Shown: positions 19,697-29,534, counted from the first letter of the stretch. The stretch is DNA of 64,000 nt from Yoonia maricola (GCF_002797915.1 NZ_PGTY01000002.1:62001-126000), one strand, 5' to 3'. Notes: generated from the letters alone by a model not told the origin. Numbers and translations are program-made.

Positions 19697-19720
19697 TTCC
19701 ATAACTAACAAGCCCGGAGA

Positions 19721-22201
19721 TCAAAGGTTACGCTCGACCTCTTCACGCTCGAAAATTTCAATCACGTCATCAGGACGGATATCTTCGTAATTTTCAAACG
19801 CCATGCCACATTCCTGACCGGATTGTACCTCTGGCACCTCGTCCTTGAAGCGCTTGAGCGTTTTCAACGTACCTTCGTGGATCACCACGTTGTCGCGCAG
19901 CAGGCGCACACCTGCAGAACGACGCGCCACACCTTCGGTAACCAGACAACCAGCCACTTTACCCACGTTAGAGACCTTAAAGACCTCCTGGATTTTGGCG
20001 TAACCGATGAACTTTTCGCGGATTTCAGCAGAGAGCAGACCAGAGGCCGCCGCTTTCACATCATCCACAAGATCATAGATGACCGAGTAATAGCGGATCT
20101 CGACACCTTTCTGGTTGGCTGTGTTCCGCGCGGATGTATTCGCACGCACGTTGAAGCCGAACACAGGGGCACCTGATGCCTCGGCAAGGCCAATATCCGT
20201 TTCCGTGATCGCACCCACGCCAGAGTGTAGGACGCGCACGCGTACCTCATCGTTGCCGATTTTCTCCATCGCCTGAACGATGGCTTCCGCAGAACCCTGT
20301 ACATCGGCTTTCACCAGAATTGGCAATTCGCTAACATTCTCGTCGGCCTTGGCATTCGCCATAAGCTGTTCGAGGGTTGTCGCAGCACCGGCAGCCGCAC
20401 GTTTTTCTTTCGCGGCCTTTTCACGGTATTCTGCGATCTCACGTGCCTGCGCATCAGTTTCAACAACGTTCAGAACGTCGCCTGCTTCTGGTGTCCCGTT
20501 CAGGCCAAGAACCTCAACAGGGACCGCAGGGCCAGCTTCTTCGACGCGTTCGCCCTTGTCGTTGATCAGCGCACGGACCTTACCGTACTGCTCACCCACA
20601 ACGAAGATATCGCCTTGGCGCAATGTGCCGTTCTGAACCAGAACAGTGGCAACAGGGCCACGACCCACGTCAAGCTGTGCTTCGATGACGGCACCTTCGG
20701 CAGCACGATCAGGGTTGGCTTTCAGTTCCAGAATTTCCGCTTGCAGCGCAATCGCCTCAAGCAGTTCATCCAGACCTTGACCCGAGATGGCCGAGACCTC
20801 AACGTCCTGCACATCACCGGACATCTTCTCAACGATGACCTCATGTTGCAGCAGATCGGTACGGACCTTATCTGCGTTCGCTTCTGGCTTATCGATCTTG
20901 TTGATCGCAACGATCATCGGCACTTCCGCCGCTTTCGCGTGATTAATCGCCTCGATGGTTTGCGGCATGACCGCATCATCAGCAGCAACAACAAGCACAA
21001 CAATATCAGTGACTTGCGCACCACGGGAACGCATCGACGTAAACGCTGCGTGGCCCGGAGTATCAAGGAACGACAGAACAGCACCGCTGTCGGTTGTCAC
21101 CTGATAGGCACCGATATGCTGTGTGATCCCGCCTGCTTCGCCAGCCACAACCTTTGCGTTGCGGATCGCGTCAAGTAGCGACGTTTTACCGTGGTCAACA
21201 TGACCCATGATCGTGATGATCGGTGGGCGACCTTGCAGGTCTTCCGGCTTATCTTCAATCGCTGTCAGCACATCTTCGACATCGGCATCAGACACACGCA
21301 CAACAGTGTGGCCGAACTCTTCGATAATCAATTCCGCAGTATCAGCATCGATTGTCTGGTTCTGGGTCGCCATGATGCCGTTGGTCATCAACGCCTTCAC
21401 AACGTCTGCCACACGTTCGGTCATCCGGTTGGCAAGTTCAGAAACGGTAATCGCCTCTGGCAGCGCCACTTCGCGGAATACCTTTTCACGTTCAGCCGAT
21501 ACGCCCATTGCTTTCGCGCGGGCGCGGTCCTGCTTGCGCTTCATGGCGGCCATCGAACGCTGGCGGCCACCGTCGCGGCCTGCCATGGCGTCGTTGACTG
21601 TTAGCTTACCAGAGCGGCGGCCATCATTGCCACGACCAGGCTTTGCCTTGGTCTTGTTGTCACGGTTTTCCGCAGGGCGGTCCGTTTTGCGAGGTGCCGC
21701 CGTGGGGCGTGAAATCTCTGTCTCGCCTGGAACAGCTGCCGCAGCAGGTGGCGCAGCAGCAACAGCAGCAGCCTTAGCTGCTTCGGCCTTTTTGCGCTCT
21801 TCTTCCTCGGCTTTCGCCTTTGCACGCTCTTCGCGGGCTTTGTCTTCGGCTTCTTTCGCCTCGATCTCAGCACGACGCGCATCGCGTTCAGCGGCGCGTG
21901 CCTTTTCTTCTGCATCGCGCTTCGCGGCTTCTTCCACCTCGCGTGCTTTCGCGAGCTTGAGTGCCTTCATCCGGCGCTCAAGTTCCACATCCGAAATGCC
22001 CGCAGGCCGCTTGGAAGGATCACCACCTACGGGGCCACTGCCACCGGTTGGCTTGGCCGCACCGGGCTTGGGCACCACAACGCGTTTACGTTTGGTTTCC
22101 ACCACGACGTTCTTGGTCCGCCCATGGCTAAAGCTTTGCTTCACGTTGCTGGGACGTGAACCACCAAGGCCGAGTGTCTTTTTACCGTCGTTATCGCTCA
22201 T
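19721..22201 (-). CDS. infB: Translation initiation factor IF-2
   Basis: An 826-residue GTPase that brings fMet-tRNA to the 30S subunit. An N-terminal low-complexity region rich in Lys, Glu and Ala (about 70-160) forms a long charged helix; an IF2_N-like segment follows near 255-305. The G domain begins near residue 332 with [11 protein letters not shown], followed by DTPGHAAF and NKIDKPEA. C-terminal beta-barrel domains end in EREEVERNL. Its ATG overlaps the ylxR stop (ATGA). Last gene of the rimP-nusA-ylxR-infB operon. Confidence 0.98.
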   Translation of the reverse strand: MSDNDGKKTLGLGGSRPSNVKQSFSHGRTKNVVVETKRKRVVVPKPGAAKPTGGSGPVGGDPSKRPAGISDVELERRMKALKLAKAREVEEAAKRDAEEKARAAERDARRAEIEAKEAEDKAREERAKAKAEEEERKKAEAAKAAAVAAAPPAAAAVPGETEISRPTAAPRKTDRPAENRDNKTKAKPGRGNDGRRSGKLTVNDAMAGRDGGRQRSMAAMKRKQDRARAKAMGVSAEREKVFREVALPEAITVSELANRMTERVADVVKALMTNGIMATQNQTIDADTAELIIEEFGHTVVRVSDADVEDVLTAIEDKPEDLQGRPPIITIMGHVDHGKTSLLDAIRNAKVVAGEAGGITQHIGAYQVTTDSGAVLSFLDTPGHAAFTSMRSRGAQVTDIVVLVVAADDAVMPQTIEAINHAKAAEVPMIVAINKIDKPEANADKVRTDLLQHEVIVEKMSGDVQDVEVSAISGQGLDELLEAIALQAEILELKANPDRAAEGAVIEAQLDVGRGPVATVLVQNGTLRQGDIFVVGEQYGKVRALINDKGERVEEAGPAVPVEVLGLNGTPEAGDVLNVVETDAQAREIAEYREKAAKEKRAAAGAATTLEQLMANAKADENVSELPILVKADVQGSAEAIVQAMEKIGNDEVRVRVLHSGVGAITETDIGLAEASGAPVFGFNVRANTSARNTANQKGVEIRYYSVIYDLVDDVKAAASGLLSAEIREKFIGYAKIQEVFKVSNVGKVAGCLVTEGVARRSAGVRLLRDNVVIHEGTLKTLKRFKDEVPEVQSGQECGMAFENYEDIRPDDVIEIFEREEVERNL

Positions 22202-22830
22202 TTAGCTTCTTTATCCTTCCCGACAGCCGTATCGCTGTCGTTCCCTTCGCGTAGCCCGCGTAGCTTTGTGGCTTCCTCTACAACACGATCGCTGAGTCTG
22301 CCAGTGGCTAGCGCGCCATGTATCACAGTTTGCCGTCCAAATGCCAAACCCAATTCCGCTGCGGTCAAACAACCGAAATATCGGGCCCCTTCGGGCGTCC
22401 ATAGTTTTGTTTTGCCCCGTTCAGACCCATCAGAGGCCTGAACCAAGACGCGAACCCGCTCACCACCGGCAAGCCAGCCCTTTACCTTCTCAAATCCGCA
22501 GACCGCGCGGCCCGATTTCCGGGTCAGTGCGATCAGATCAACGGTGCGGCGGGCAAGTTGACGTTCAACTTCATCCACCAGACCATCCGGCACGGTCACC
22601 GCTTGCTTGGCCGCGCGTGAAAACTGGCCTTTTTTCGCCTCTTCAAGCGCTTTGCGGTCCGCCGTCACATACATGCCCCGGCCCGGCAGCTTGCCCAGAA
22701 CATCAGGCACAACCTGATTATCCGGCCCCACAACAAAGCGGATCAGTCCAGCCTTTGGCTGCACTTCGCCAGTGACGATGCACTTACGTTCCGCATCGCC
22801 CCGATCTTTGTTATGGCCACCACGCGCCAT
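22198..22830 (-). CDS. RNA-binding protein, YlxR (DUF448) plus L7Ae-like domain
   Basis: A 210-residue protein in the position of ylxR between nusA and infB. The YlxR domain spans about residues 8-90 ([33 protein letters not shown]); the C-terminal half resembles the L7Ae/YlxQ fold ([19 protein letters not shown]). The fusion of the two is usual in alphaproteobacteria. It probably binds RNA or the transcription-translation machinery; a precise role is not established. Overlaps infB by ATGA and follows nusA by 25 bp. Confidence 0.88.
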   Translation of the reverse strand: MARGGHNKDRGDAERKCIVTGEVQPKAGLIRFVVGPDNQVVPDVLGKLPGRGMYVTADRKALEEAKKGQFSRAAKQAVTVPDGLVDEVERQLARRTVDLIALTRKSGRAVCGFEKVKGWLAGGERVRVLVQASDGSERGKTKLWTPEGARYFGCLTAAELGLAFGRQTVIHGALATGRLSDRVVEEATKLRGLREGNDSDTAVGKDKEAK

Positions 22831-22855
22831 CTACGAAACCCTCAGAGGCCGGAAA

Positions 22856-24472
22856 TCAGGCCTCCTCCTCCGCAGCTTCCGCTTCTTCAGCGACCGCTGC
22901 TTCGGCGGCAAGCTCATCCGGGTCAACCCAGCCCAGCATCACGCGGGCCGTCATGACCATGTCCTGCGCTTCTTCGAGCGAAATCTCGAACGGCTCCAAT
23001 ACACCGTCGTCTTTCACACGCTCGCCATCAACTGTGGTCCAGCCACCAGCCAGTTCCCAGTCAGCGCAGGTTGCAAAGTCTTCCAGCGTTTTCACGCCGT
23101 CTTTGCCCAACGCCTCTAGCATCGCAGGTGTCAGACCTTCAAAGTTCGCAAGGCTGTCTTCGACACCCAACGCACGGGCCGCTTCCATGGCTTTCTTAGC
23201 TTGCGCTTCGAGGTAGTCACGGGCGCGGGCCTGCAATTCGCTGGCAGTATCTTCGTCAACGCCTTCGATCACCAGCAATTCGTCGACTTCAACGTAGGCG
23301 ACCTCTTCAAGGTTCGTGAACCCTTCTGATACTAGTAGTTGGGCAAAGAATTCGTCCAGATCAAGAGTATCCATGAACAATTTCGTGCGCAGTTCGAATT
23401 CAGCCTGACGACGCTTGCTCTCTTCTTCCTCGGTCATGATGTCAATGTCGAGGCCCGTCAGTTGCGATGCCAAGCGCACGTTCTGACCACGACGGCCAAT
23501 AGCCAGCGACAGTTGTTCCTCCGGAACGACAACTTCGATTTTGCCGGCTTCTTCGTCCAGAACAACTTTGGACACTTCGGCTGGCTGCAACGCGTTCACA
23601 AGGAAGGTCGGCATATCTTCATTCCAAGGAATGATGTCGATCTTTTCGCCCTGTAGTTCATTCACAACCGCCTGCACGCGCGAACCACGCATACCAACGC
23701 AGGCGCCGACAGGGTCGATGGAACCGTCGTAAGAGATGACGGCAATCTTCGCGCGCGAACCGGGGTCACGGGCAACCGCCTTGATCTCAATGATGCCTTC
23801 ATAGATTTCTGGCACTTCCATCTTGAACAGTTCGGCCATGAACTCTGGCGCGGTACGGCTTAGGAAAATCTGCGGGCCACGCTGTTCGCGGCGCACTTCC
23901 TTGATGTAGCAACGGATACGATCGTTCGGGCGATAGGCTTCGCGACCGATCTTTTCATTGCGGCGCAGAACAGCTTCGCCAGCGCCCACATCGACGATGA
24001 CATTGCCATACTCTTCGCGCTTGACCAGCGCGTTGATGATCGTACCGGCGCGGTCCTTGAATTCTTCGTACTGCTTGTCACGCTCGGCTTCGCGAACCTT
24101 TTGCAGGATAACCTGCTTGGCGGATTGTGCGGCGATCCGGCCTAATTCAACCGGTGGCACTTCTTCGATGAACTGCTGACCCACTTCGGGGCTTTCCATA
24201 TACTCTTTGGCCTGCTCGACGGTGAACTCAGCCTGATAATTCTCAAGCTCTTCGTCCTCGACCACGGTGCGCACGCGGGTAAAAGTCGCCTTACCGGTCT
24301 TGCGGTCGATGGCGACGCGAATGTCCATTTCCGCGCCGTAGCGGGACTTCGCCGCACGGGCGAGCGATTCTTCCATCGCTTCGACAACAAGCCCGGGCTC
24401 GATGTTCTTTTCGCGGGCCACGGCCTCGGCTGTTTGCAGCAATTCCAGCTGGTTGGCTGATGTGTATGCCAT
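22856..24472 (-). CDS. nusA: Transcription termination/antitermination protein NusA
   Basis: A 538-residue NusA. An N-terminal RNA-polymerase-binding domain (about 1-130) is followed by S1 (about 135-200), two KH domains (with IGRRGQNVRLASQLTG near 322-337) and C-terminal helix-hairpin-helix acidic repeats (LLVIEGVDEDTASELQ near 395). The tail is Ala/Glu-rich. It controls pausing, termination and antitermination. Coupled to rimP by a TGATG overlap. NusA autoregulation of its own leader is known in E. coli and is relevant to the terminator at 25075-25097. Confidence 0.97.
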   Translation of the reverse strand: MAYTSANQLELLQTAEAVAREKNIEPGLVVEAMEESLARAAKSRYGAEMDIRVAIDRKTGKATFTRVRTVVEDEELENYQAEFTVEQAKEYMESPEVGQQFIEEVPPVELGRIAAQSAKQVILQKVREAERDKQYEEFKDRAGTIINALVKREEYGNVIVDVGAGEAVLRRNEKIGREAYRPNDRIRCYIKEVRREQRGPQIFLSRTAPEFMAELFKMEVPEIYEGIIEIKAVARDPGSRAKIAVISYDGSIDPVGACVGMRGSRVQAVVNELQGEKIDIIPWNEDMPTFLVNALQPAEVSKVVLDEEAGKIEVVVPEEQLSLAIGRRGQNVRLASQLTGLDIDIMTEEEESKRRQAEFELRTKLFMDTLDLDEFFAQLLVSEGFTNLEEVAYVEVDELLVIEGVDEDTASELQARARDYLEAQAKKAMEAARALGVEDSLANFEGLTPAMLEALGKDGVKTLEDFATCADWELAGGWTTVDGERVKDDGVLEPFEISLEEAQDMVMTARVMLGWVDPDELAAEAAVAEEAEAAEEEA

Positions 24473-25050
24473 CAGGTGTTCTCCTCACCGTCTATGATCG
24501 TTTCGATTTCATCAAACTGGGTCTCATCGATCTGACCCGCATCTTTTCGTCCACGCAGTACGTCGCGGATCAACTCATCTGTCAGGACCAATTTGGCGTC
24601 TGACAGCCATTCAAATTTCAAACCGATGGTGCCTTCAGTGATCGTGATCAACACCTCATCACCCTCGGTTCCCGCCAGCGCACCCTTAAAGCGGCGGCGG
24701 CCATCAATCAGCTCATCGGTTTCGATCTTGGCCTCAAAGCCTTCCCATTGATCAAAATCTTTCATCCGCGTCAGCGGACGGTCGATGCCGGGGCTAGACA
24801 CCTCAAGGTTATAAACGTCCAGAATAGGGTCTTCGACATCAAGCGTCGCACTTAGCGCCGTTGAAATTTGCCCACATTCATCAACCTCGATCTGGCCATC
24901 AGGACGCTGCACCATCACTTGCAAGATCGTTTCCTTGCCTGACATCAAGCGAACGCGCACAACTTCGAACCCCATGTCTTCAACGACAGGGGTAATGATT
25001 TCGGCGATGCGGCGGTCAATGGCCGCTTTGGCGATCAGATCGTTCATCAT
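24472..25050 (-). CDS. rimP: Ribosome maturation factor RimP
   Basis: A 192-residue protein required for 30S subunit maturation. The conserved core reads [35 protein letters not shown] and FKGALAG. The start is placed at the first ATG of the pair at 25050/25047. A longer open frame to 25185 runs through a strong terminator hairpin and has no family similarity, so it is rejected. First gene of the rimP-nusA-ylxR-infB operon; its leader contains the terminator at 25075-25097. Confidence 0.93.
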   Translation of the reverse strand: MMNDLIAKAAIDRRIAEIITPVVEDMGFEVVRVRLMSGKETILQVMVQRPDGQIEVDECGQISTALSATLDVEDPILDVYNLEVSSPGIDRPLTRMKDFDQWEGFEAKIETDELIDGRRRFKGALAGTEGDEVLITITEGTIGLKFEWLSDAKLVLTDELIRDVLRGRKDAGQIDETQFDEIETIIDGEENT

Positions 25051-25074
25051 GGTTTCCGACTTATCATTCGGCAC

Positions 25075-25097
25075 AAAAAAACGGGCGCGCGGCCCGT
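25075..25097 (-). terminator. Leader terminator / putative attenuator upstream of rimP
   Basis: On the minus strand ACGGGC-CGCGC-GCCCGT forms a 6-bp GC-rich stem with a 5-base loop and continues directly into seven Ts. It ends 25 bases before the rimP ATG. No gene lies upstream on this strand, only a promoter-like sequence at 25150-25178, so it would terminate a leader of about 65 nt. This is the layout of transcription attenuation. Confidence 0.72.
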
Positions 25098-25149
25098 TGG
25101 TGATTTCGGTGGTGTCTGGGGGTGGAAGCCAGATGCCGCTGTTACGAAG

Positions 25150-25178
25150 GATATACGGACGGATTGCACGGATTGCAA
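25150..25178 (-). promoter_or_regulatory. Predicted sigma-70 promoter of the rimP operon
   Basis: On the minus strand TTGCAA and TATATC are separated by 17 bp. The -35 box falls within a GGATTGCA repeat. Transcription would begin around 25140 and run into the terminator before rimP. Identification is by eye only. Confidence 0.45.
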
Positions 25179-25217
25179 GCCGCATGTGTCAGACCGCAAC
25201 GATCTGCATGGATTGCA
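25161..25217. repeat. Three copies of GGATTGCA in a divergent promoter region
   Basis: GGATTGCA is found at 25161-25168, 25170-25177 and 25210-25217, in the same orientation, between divergent rimP and the GT92-like gene. The first two are nearly back to back. They overlap the predicted rimP promoter and might be regulator-binding sites. Too few and too short to be a CRISPR or structural repeat. Confidence 0.45.
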
Positions 25218-25271
25218 CCACGACAGTCGAACGGCCTATACGAAACCCAATGCACCATAAGGAGCAAGACA

Positions 25272-26207
25272 GTGCGGTTGTTCAAAAGCAACTCAAAGAA
25301 ACACGAGGCCGTACAGTTTTACGTTCAGCCCTCAAAGGTGGCGGCGCCAAAGCATGGGCTAGCGCTCGCGGTGATCGTCAAGAATGAAGCGGCGTCAATT
25401 GCCGAATGGTTGCGGTTTCACAAGGCAGCGGGTGTCGACAGGTTCATCCTTTATGATGATGGCAGCACGGATACGACGATTGAAAATGCCATCAATGCTG
25501 TCGGTCAGGATGCCCTGATGATCATCCCTTGGGGTCAGCGTATTCAGGATGCTGCCCTTCAACGCGCCATTCACAATCAAGGTTTGGCTTTTGCCCATGC
25601 TATCGGCAATTTTCGGCAGGATTTTCGGTGGATGGGGTTTATCGACATCGACGAATTTCTGTTCCCGACCCAGGCAAATAGCCTTGCAGAGTTGCTGGAT
25701 GCCCTACCGCATGTCGATAACATCCTCTTGCCGTGGCAAATGTTCGGCAGACAGGGTTTTGCGACAACACCGGAACAGGTGCTGCCAAATTACACACATC
25801 GCTACCGCGATCCGTTCGATACCACGGTAAAAGGCGTGCTGAACTTCAAATGCCTCGTGAACCCCTCAAAAGTGACCAAAACCTATGTGCATGGGTTTGA
25901 GACGAACGGAAATCAAACCATCTGGAATTCAAATGGACAGACGTTTCAGTTCGGTCAACATCGCAGCCCCGAATTTCATCAAGACGCGATGCTTCAACTG
26001 AACCACTATTACGTCAAATCAGACGCCCAGTTGTCTGAGAAAACCGACAAAGGATCTATCGGGGACTCAACCTTCACCGCAGCCTTCAAAAAGCGATCTG
26101 ACAGGGCGGACATGCTAACCCGGCGTCTGAGTGAAATTGAGCGCGATACGGTCGAGGATCGTGGGATTCTGGATTTTTGCGACCGCATTGGGTTTGAATA
26201 TCCATAA
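25272..26207 (+). CDS. Glycosyltransferase family 92-like protein
   Basis: A 311-residue protein with LALAVIVKNEAASIAEWLRFH (split as residues 30-50), DDGSTD (62-67) and the DxD-type motif DIDE (125-128), then NHYYVKS near 260. This matches GT92-like (DUF23) glycosyltransferases with a GT-A fold. The start is the GTG at 25272, seven bases after AAGGAG; the open frame upstream to 25122 has no ribosome-binding site and no similarity. It stands alone, divergent from rimP, and ends at a strong terminator. Donor and acceptor are unknown; a cell-surface glycan is the usual target. Confidence 0.83.
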   Translation: MRLFKSNSKKHEAVQFYVQPSKVAAPKHGLALAVIVKNEAASIAEWLRFHKAAGVDRFILYDDGSTDTTIENAINAVGQDALMIIPWGQRIQDAALQRAIHNQGLAFAHAIGNFRQDFRWMGFIDIDEFLFPTQANSLAELLDALPHVDNILLPWQMFGRQGFATTPEQVLPNYTHRYRDPFDTTVKGVLNFKCLVNPSKVTKTYVHGFETNGNQTIWNSNGQTFQFGQHRSPEFHQDAMLQLNHYYVKSDAQLSEKTDKGSIGDSTFTAAFKKRSDRADMLTRRLSEIERDTVEDRGILDFCDRIGFEYP

Positions 26208-26210
26208 CGA

Positions 26211-26240
26211 AAAACGCCCCGCCTTTCGGCAGGGCGTTTT
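26211..26240. terminator. Bidirectional Rho-independent terminator
   Basis: AAAACGCCC (26211-26219) pairs with GGGCGTTTT (26232-26240), enclosing a GC-rich inner stem with a TTTC loop. It lies between the convergent GT92-like gene and the ABC substrate-binding gene and can serve both strands. Confidence 0.85.
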
Positions 26241-26259
26241 GATTTCGTTCAGGCTTGGC

Positions 26260-27810
26260 TTATGCCACAGACCAACGCTCTGCCATGCGTGCGTTATCCA
26301 TCTGCCAAAGGTTACCCACCATATCCGGTGATGAGATTCTGTTGTTCACAGCCTGCACGTAGTTGGCAAACATTGGGATCAACACGCCACCTTCGTCGCG
26401 CAGGATCTGCTGCATTTCGCCATACTGCTGACGGCGTATCTCGCTATCCAGTTCAGCACGTGCCGTGATCAGCAGTTCCTGGAAGCGGGCGCTATCTTTC
26501 TCGTCCCACTGGCTGTCGTTCCATGGAACACCAGCTTCGTAAGAGGTAGAGAACATCCAATCCTCGGTTGCACGACCCGACCAATAGCAAGCGCAGAATG
26601 GCTTTTTCAGCCAAACGTTGGACCAGTAGCCATCGGCAGGTTCCTGCACCACGTTGATGTTGATACCACCAGACGCCGCAGAGGATTGGAACAGCTGGGC
26701 TGCATCAACCGCACCTTCAAACGCTGCATTGGAAGCCGACAAGTCGATGTTCAGGCTGTCCAGACCCGCTTGCTGCAAGTAGAACTTTGCCTGATCTGGA
26801 TCATACTCAAGCTGTTCCATATCGGCAGCATAGTACTGGTTTGCCGGGCCGATCGGCGTATCGTTCGCGACCTGACCATGGCCCAGAAGGATCTTGTCGA
26901 CCATTTCCTGACGGTTGATGCCATACTTCAGCGCCTTGCGTACGTTGACATCATCGTAAGGCGATGTGTCCGTCAGCATTGGGAAGCTGTAGTGCTGGTT
27001 CCCCGTCACTTCCTGAATGCGCAGTGCCGGGTTGGCGCGCAGCAAGGCCTCGGTTTTGAAGTCGATCCGGTTGATCGCATCCACCTGCCCGGTCATCAGT
27101 GCGTTCATGCGGGCGGTGTTGTCGTTGATGGCGATATACTCGATCTCATCAAAGAAGCCGGCACTGTCGCCCTTATAGTGATCCGCATAACGTGTCGCGA
27201 CCATGCGCACGCCGGGATCGAAAGACTGGACCTGATAAAGCCCTGTGCCGATTCCGTTGGCAATCGCCTCCTCAATCTGACCCGCAGGGAACATCAGAAT
27301 ATGATAGTCCGACATCAAATAAGGGAAATCAGCATTTCCGTTCGCCAGCGTGAACTGGACCTGGTGATCAGTGACTTTCGTCATTTCAGAGATCGCAGCA
27401 ACAATAGGCTGCGCTGCAGATTTCGCGCCTTCCGCGACATGCATCTGAAGAGATTCGATTACATCATCAGCACCAAAGGACTTGCCATTGTGGAAAGTCA
27501 CACCCTGACGCAGGTTGAACATCCAGGTCTTGGCATCTGCTGACGCTTCCCAGCTTTCAGCCAGTTCACCCTTGAGCGAACCGTCAGCGGCAACCTCGGT
27601 CAAGCAATCAAAGACCGTTCCGTGCGCCGATGCGATCATGAACAAGTCGGAATGCGTCCGCCCGTCCCAGCTATCTGATGTGTTGGCACCCGACAGGCCC
27701 GCTGTCAGCTTACCGCCACGTGTTTGCGCGCGCAGCGGCATGCCGGACAGGCCCAAGACGCCTGCCGCAACACCTGTTTGTAATAGACCGCGTCTACTAA
27801 TTCCGTGCAT
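26260..27810 (-). CDS. Peptide/nickel-type ABC transporter substrate-binding protein
   Basis: A 516-residue periplasmic solute-binding protein of the DppA/OppA (SBP_bac_5) family. It begins MHGISRRGLLQTGVAAG, a twin-arginine signal with SRRGLL, so it may be exported folded. The family core includes ESWEASADAKTWMFNLRQGV and LKYGINRQEMVDKIL. The start at 27810 has AGGGAG upstream. It is the last gene of the operon, after permeases and ATPase, with a small GTCAC-TTGC-GTGAC hairpin in the gap. The ligand is unknown; dipeptides and oligopeptides are only typical for the family. Confidence 0.92.
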   Translation of the reverse strand: MHGISRRGLLQTGVAAGVLGLSGMPLRAQTRGGKLTAGLSGANTSDSWDGRTHSDLFMIASAHGTVFDCLTEVAADGSLKGELAESWEASADAKTWMFNLRQGVTFHNGKSFGADDVIESLQMHVAEGAKSAAQPIVAAISEMTKVTDHQVQFTLANGNADFPYLMSDYHILMFPAGQIEEAIANGIGTGLYQVQSFDPGVRMVATRYADHYKGDSAGFFDEIEYIAINDNTARMNALMTGQVDAINRIDFKTEALLRANPALRIQEVTGNQHYSFPMLTDTSPYDDVNVRKALKYGINRQEMVDKILLGHGQVANDTPIGPANQYYAADMEQLEYDPDQAKFYLQQAGLDSLNIDLSASNAAFEGAVDAAQLFQSSAASGGININVVQEPADGYWSNVWLKKPFCACYWSGRATEDWMFSTSYEAGVPWNDSQWDEKDSARFQELLITARAELDSEIRRQQYGEMQQILRDEGGVLIPMFANYVQAVNNRISSPDMVGNLWQMDNARMAERWSVA

Positions 27811-27884
27811 ATTTCCGTTCTCCCTCATTGTTGGTCTAGGTGTGAACCACCCAATTGTGTCGTCACTTGCGTGACCGATTCGTG

Positions 27885-29534
27885 TTACATCTTATCAACT
27901 GCGGCATCGCCGATGTTATCAACTCCGCGTTCTGCCAACAGATTTGTCAGCCAATCCGGGTCCATCTGTGGGACCGAAGACAGTAGAAGATCCGTGTAGG
28001 CGTGATGCGGCGGCGTAAACATTTCCGTCTTTGGCCCTTGTTCAACCACACGCCCATCTTTCATCACAACGACCTCATCCGCGATGGCCCGCACGGTCGC
28101 AAGGTCATGGGTAATGAACATATAGGTAAGCGACAGCTCGTCCTGCAAGCGCGCCAAAAGTCGCAGAATCCCTTCCGCCACCAATTGGTCCAAGGCTGAG
28201 GTAACTTCGTCACAGATGATAAACTTGGGTTCAGCCGCCAAGGCCCGCGCGATACCAATACGTTGTTTCTGCCCGCCAGACAGCTCGGACGGCAGACGGT
28301 GATAGTATTGTGAAGGTTCCAGTTCGATCTGCTCAAGCAACGCGTCGACGCGTTTGCGTTTTTCCGCACCTTTCAGCCCCAGATAGAATTCAACCGGGCG
28401 CGCGATGATCTGGCCAATCGACATGCGCGGGTTCAGCGCCGTGTCTGCCATCTGATAGATCATCTGCACCTGACGCAGCTGATCTTTGCTGCGCTTGCGA
28501 TAGTCAGGCGGCATCACTTCGCCATCCACCAAAATCTGGCCTGCTTTGGGCGGCAAGAGCCCGGTAATACAGCGCGCCGTGGTCGATTTACCCGATCCAC
28601 TTTCACCCACAACGGCGACAGTGCGGCCTTCATGCATATCAAAGCTGACATCATGCAAAACAGGTACTGTGCCATAAGACGCATCAACGTTTTGCACGCT
28701 GACAACTGGTACGGACCCAGTTTGAACAGCCGGTTTTTGCGGGCGTTCAAAACTGCGGACCGCCCAAAGTGATTTGGTATATTCTTGGGTTGGCGCAGAC
28801 AGCATGGTGCGCGTATCCGCTGTCTCGACCTCGTCGCCTTTCAGCAGAACTTTGATCGTATCGGCCATCTGCGCCACGACCGCCAGATCGTGGGTGATAT
28901 AGATCGCAGCCGTGTTGAACTGTTCAACAATATCACGGATCGAGGCCAAAACTTCGATCTGCGTGGTCACATCCAGTGCTGTTGTGGGCTCATCAAAGAT
29001 AATCAGGTCAGGGCGGCACGACATTGCCATCGCCGTCATGCAGCGTTGCAGCTGACCACCGGACACTTGGTGCGGATAACGGAAACCAATCTGATCAGGG
29101 TTGGGCAGGCGCAGCTTGCGATACAGCTCCATCCCGTCTTCTTCGCTGTCACTTTTGCTCATGACGCCGTGCTGGACTGGCCCTTCGACATGTTGGTCCA
29201 TCAACTTATGTGCGGGGTTAAAACTGGCGGCGGCAGATTGGGCGACATAGGCGATACGCTTGCCCAACAACTCGCGTTTGACCGCAGCAGATGCTGTCAA
29301 CAGATCGATCCCGTCGAATTCAACGGAACCTTTGCTGATGCGTACGCCATCGCGGGTGTATCCCATCGCAGCCAGCCCAAGCGTGGATTTACCCGCACCG
29401 GATTCGCCAATCAGGCCCAGCACTTCACCTTTTTTCAGTGTCAGATCGACACCGTTGATAATGGGGTTCCATGTCTCATCGCTCCGACCTTCCAGCCAGA
29501 CATCGCGCATTTTGACGAGGATTTCTTCACTCAT
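27885..29534 (-). CDS. Fused peptide-type ABC transporter ATPase (DppD-DppF-like)
   Basis: A 549-residue protein with two complete ATPase domains. Domain 1: GESGAGKST near residue 45, signature VSGGQLQRCMT, DEPTTALD. Domain 2: GESGSGKST near 311, signature LSGGQKQRIGIA, DEVTSALD. It powers the importer formed by the two permeases upstream. The ATG overlaps the permease stop (ATGA). Fusion of the two ATPases is common in this family in alphaproteobacteria. Confidence 0.94.
   Translation of the reverse strand: MSEEILVKMRDVWLEGRSDETWNPIINGVDLTLKKGEVLGLIGESGAGKSTLGLAAMGYTRDGVRISKGSVEFDGIDLLTASAAVKRELLGKRIAYVAQSAAASFNPAHKLMDQHVEGPVQHGVMSKSDSEEDGMELYRKLRLPNPDQIGFRYPHQVSGGQLQRCMTAMAMSCRPDLIIFDEPTTALDVTTQIEVLASIRDIVEQFNTAAIYITHDLAVVAQMADTIKVLLKGDEVETADTRTMLSAPTQEYTKSLWAVRSFERPQKPAVQTGSVPVVSVQNVDASYGTVPVLHDVSFDMHEGRTVAVVGESGSGKSTTARCITGLLPPKAGQILVDGEVMPPDYRKRSKDQLRQVQMIYQMADTALNPRMSIGQIIARPVEFYLGLKGAEKRKRVDALLEQIELEPSQYYHRLPSELSGGQKQRIGIARALAAEPKFIICDEVTSALDQLVAEGILRLLARLQDELSLTYMFITHDLATVRAIADEVVVMKDGRVVEQGPKTEMFTPPHHAYTDLLLSSVPQMDPDWLTNLLAERGVDNIGDAAVDKM

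Larger units (their letters stand above)
19265..19720. other. 456-bp gene-free region between infB and the ECF sigma gene
   Basis: The longest non-coding stretch of the window, noticeably more AT-rich than its flanks. Both neighbours are on the minus strand. It contains a probable infB terminator (19673-19696), an inverted repeat TGACG-CCA-CGTCA (19621-19633), two copies of TCACACGC 12 bp apart (19427-19434 and 19439-19446), and a terminator-like hairpin (19357-19376). The promoter of the sigma/anti-sigma pair should lie here, but no clear -35/-10 pair can be assigned. No tRNA and no convincing small gene is seen. Confidence 0.6.

Noticed and set aside
19538..19708. A 56-codon plus-strand open frame in the gap upstream of infB
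   Set aside because: No ribosome-binding site, atypical composition, and its end overlaps the likely infB terminator on the other strand. No similarity recognised.
21207..22205. A 332-codon plus-strand open frame opposite infB
   Set aside because: Translation is low-complexity Ser/Ala/Arg arising from the antisense of the charged IF-2 helix.
25051..25185. N-terminal extension of rimP
   Set aside because: It would read through the terminator hairpin at 25075-25097 and adds residues unlike the family; the family start fits 25050.
25122..25271. N-terminal extension of the GT92-like gene
   Set aside because: No ribosome-binding site there, while GTG at 25272 has AAGGAG seven bases upstream and the protein similarity begins after it.
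25098..25271. A tRNA gene upstream of rimP, as in E. coli (metY)
   Set aside because: Both strands were read for a T-arm consensus (GGTTCGA) and an acceptor stem; neither is present.
27862..27875. GTCAC-TTGC-GTGAC hairpin as a terminator between ATPase and binding-protein genes
   Set aside because: The stem is only 5 bp without a T run; at most a stability element.
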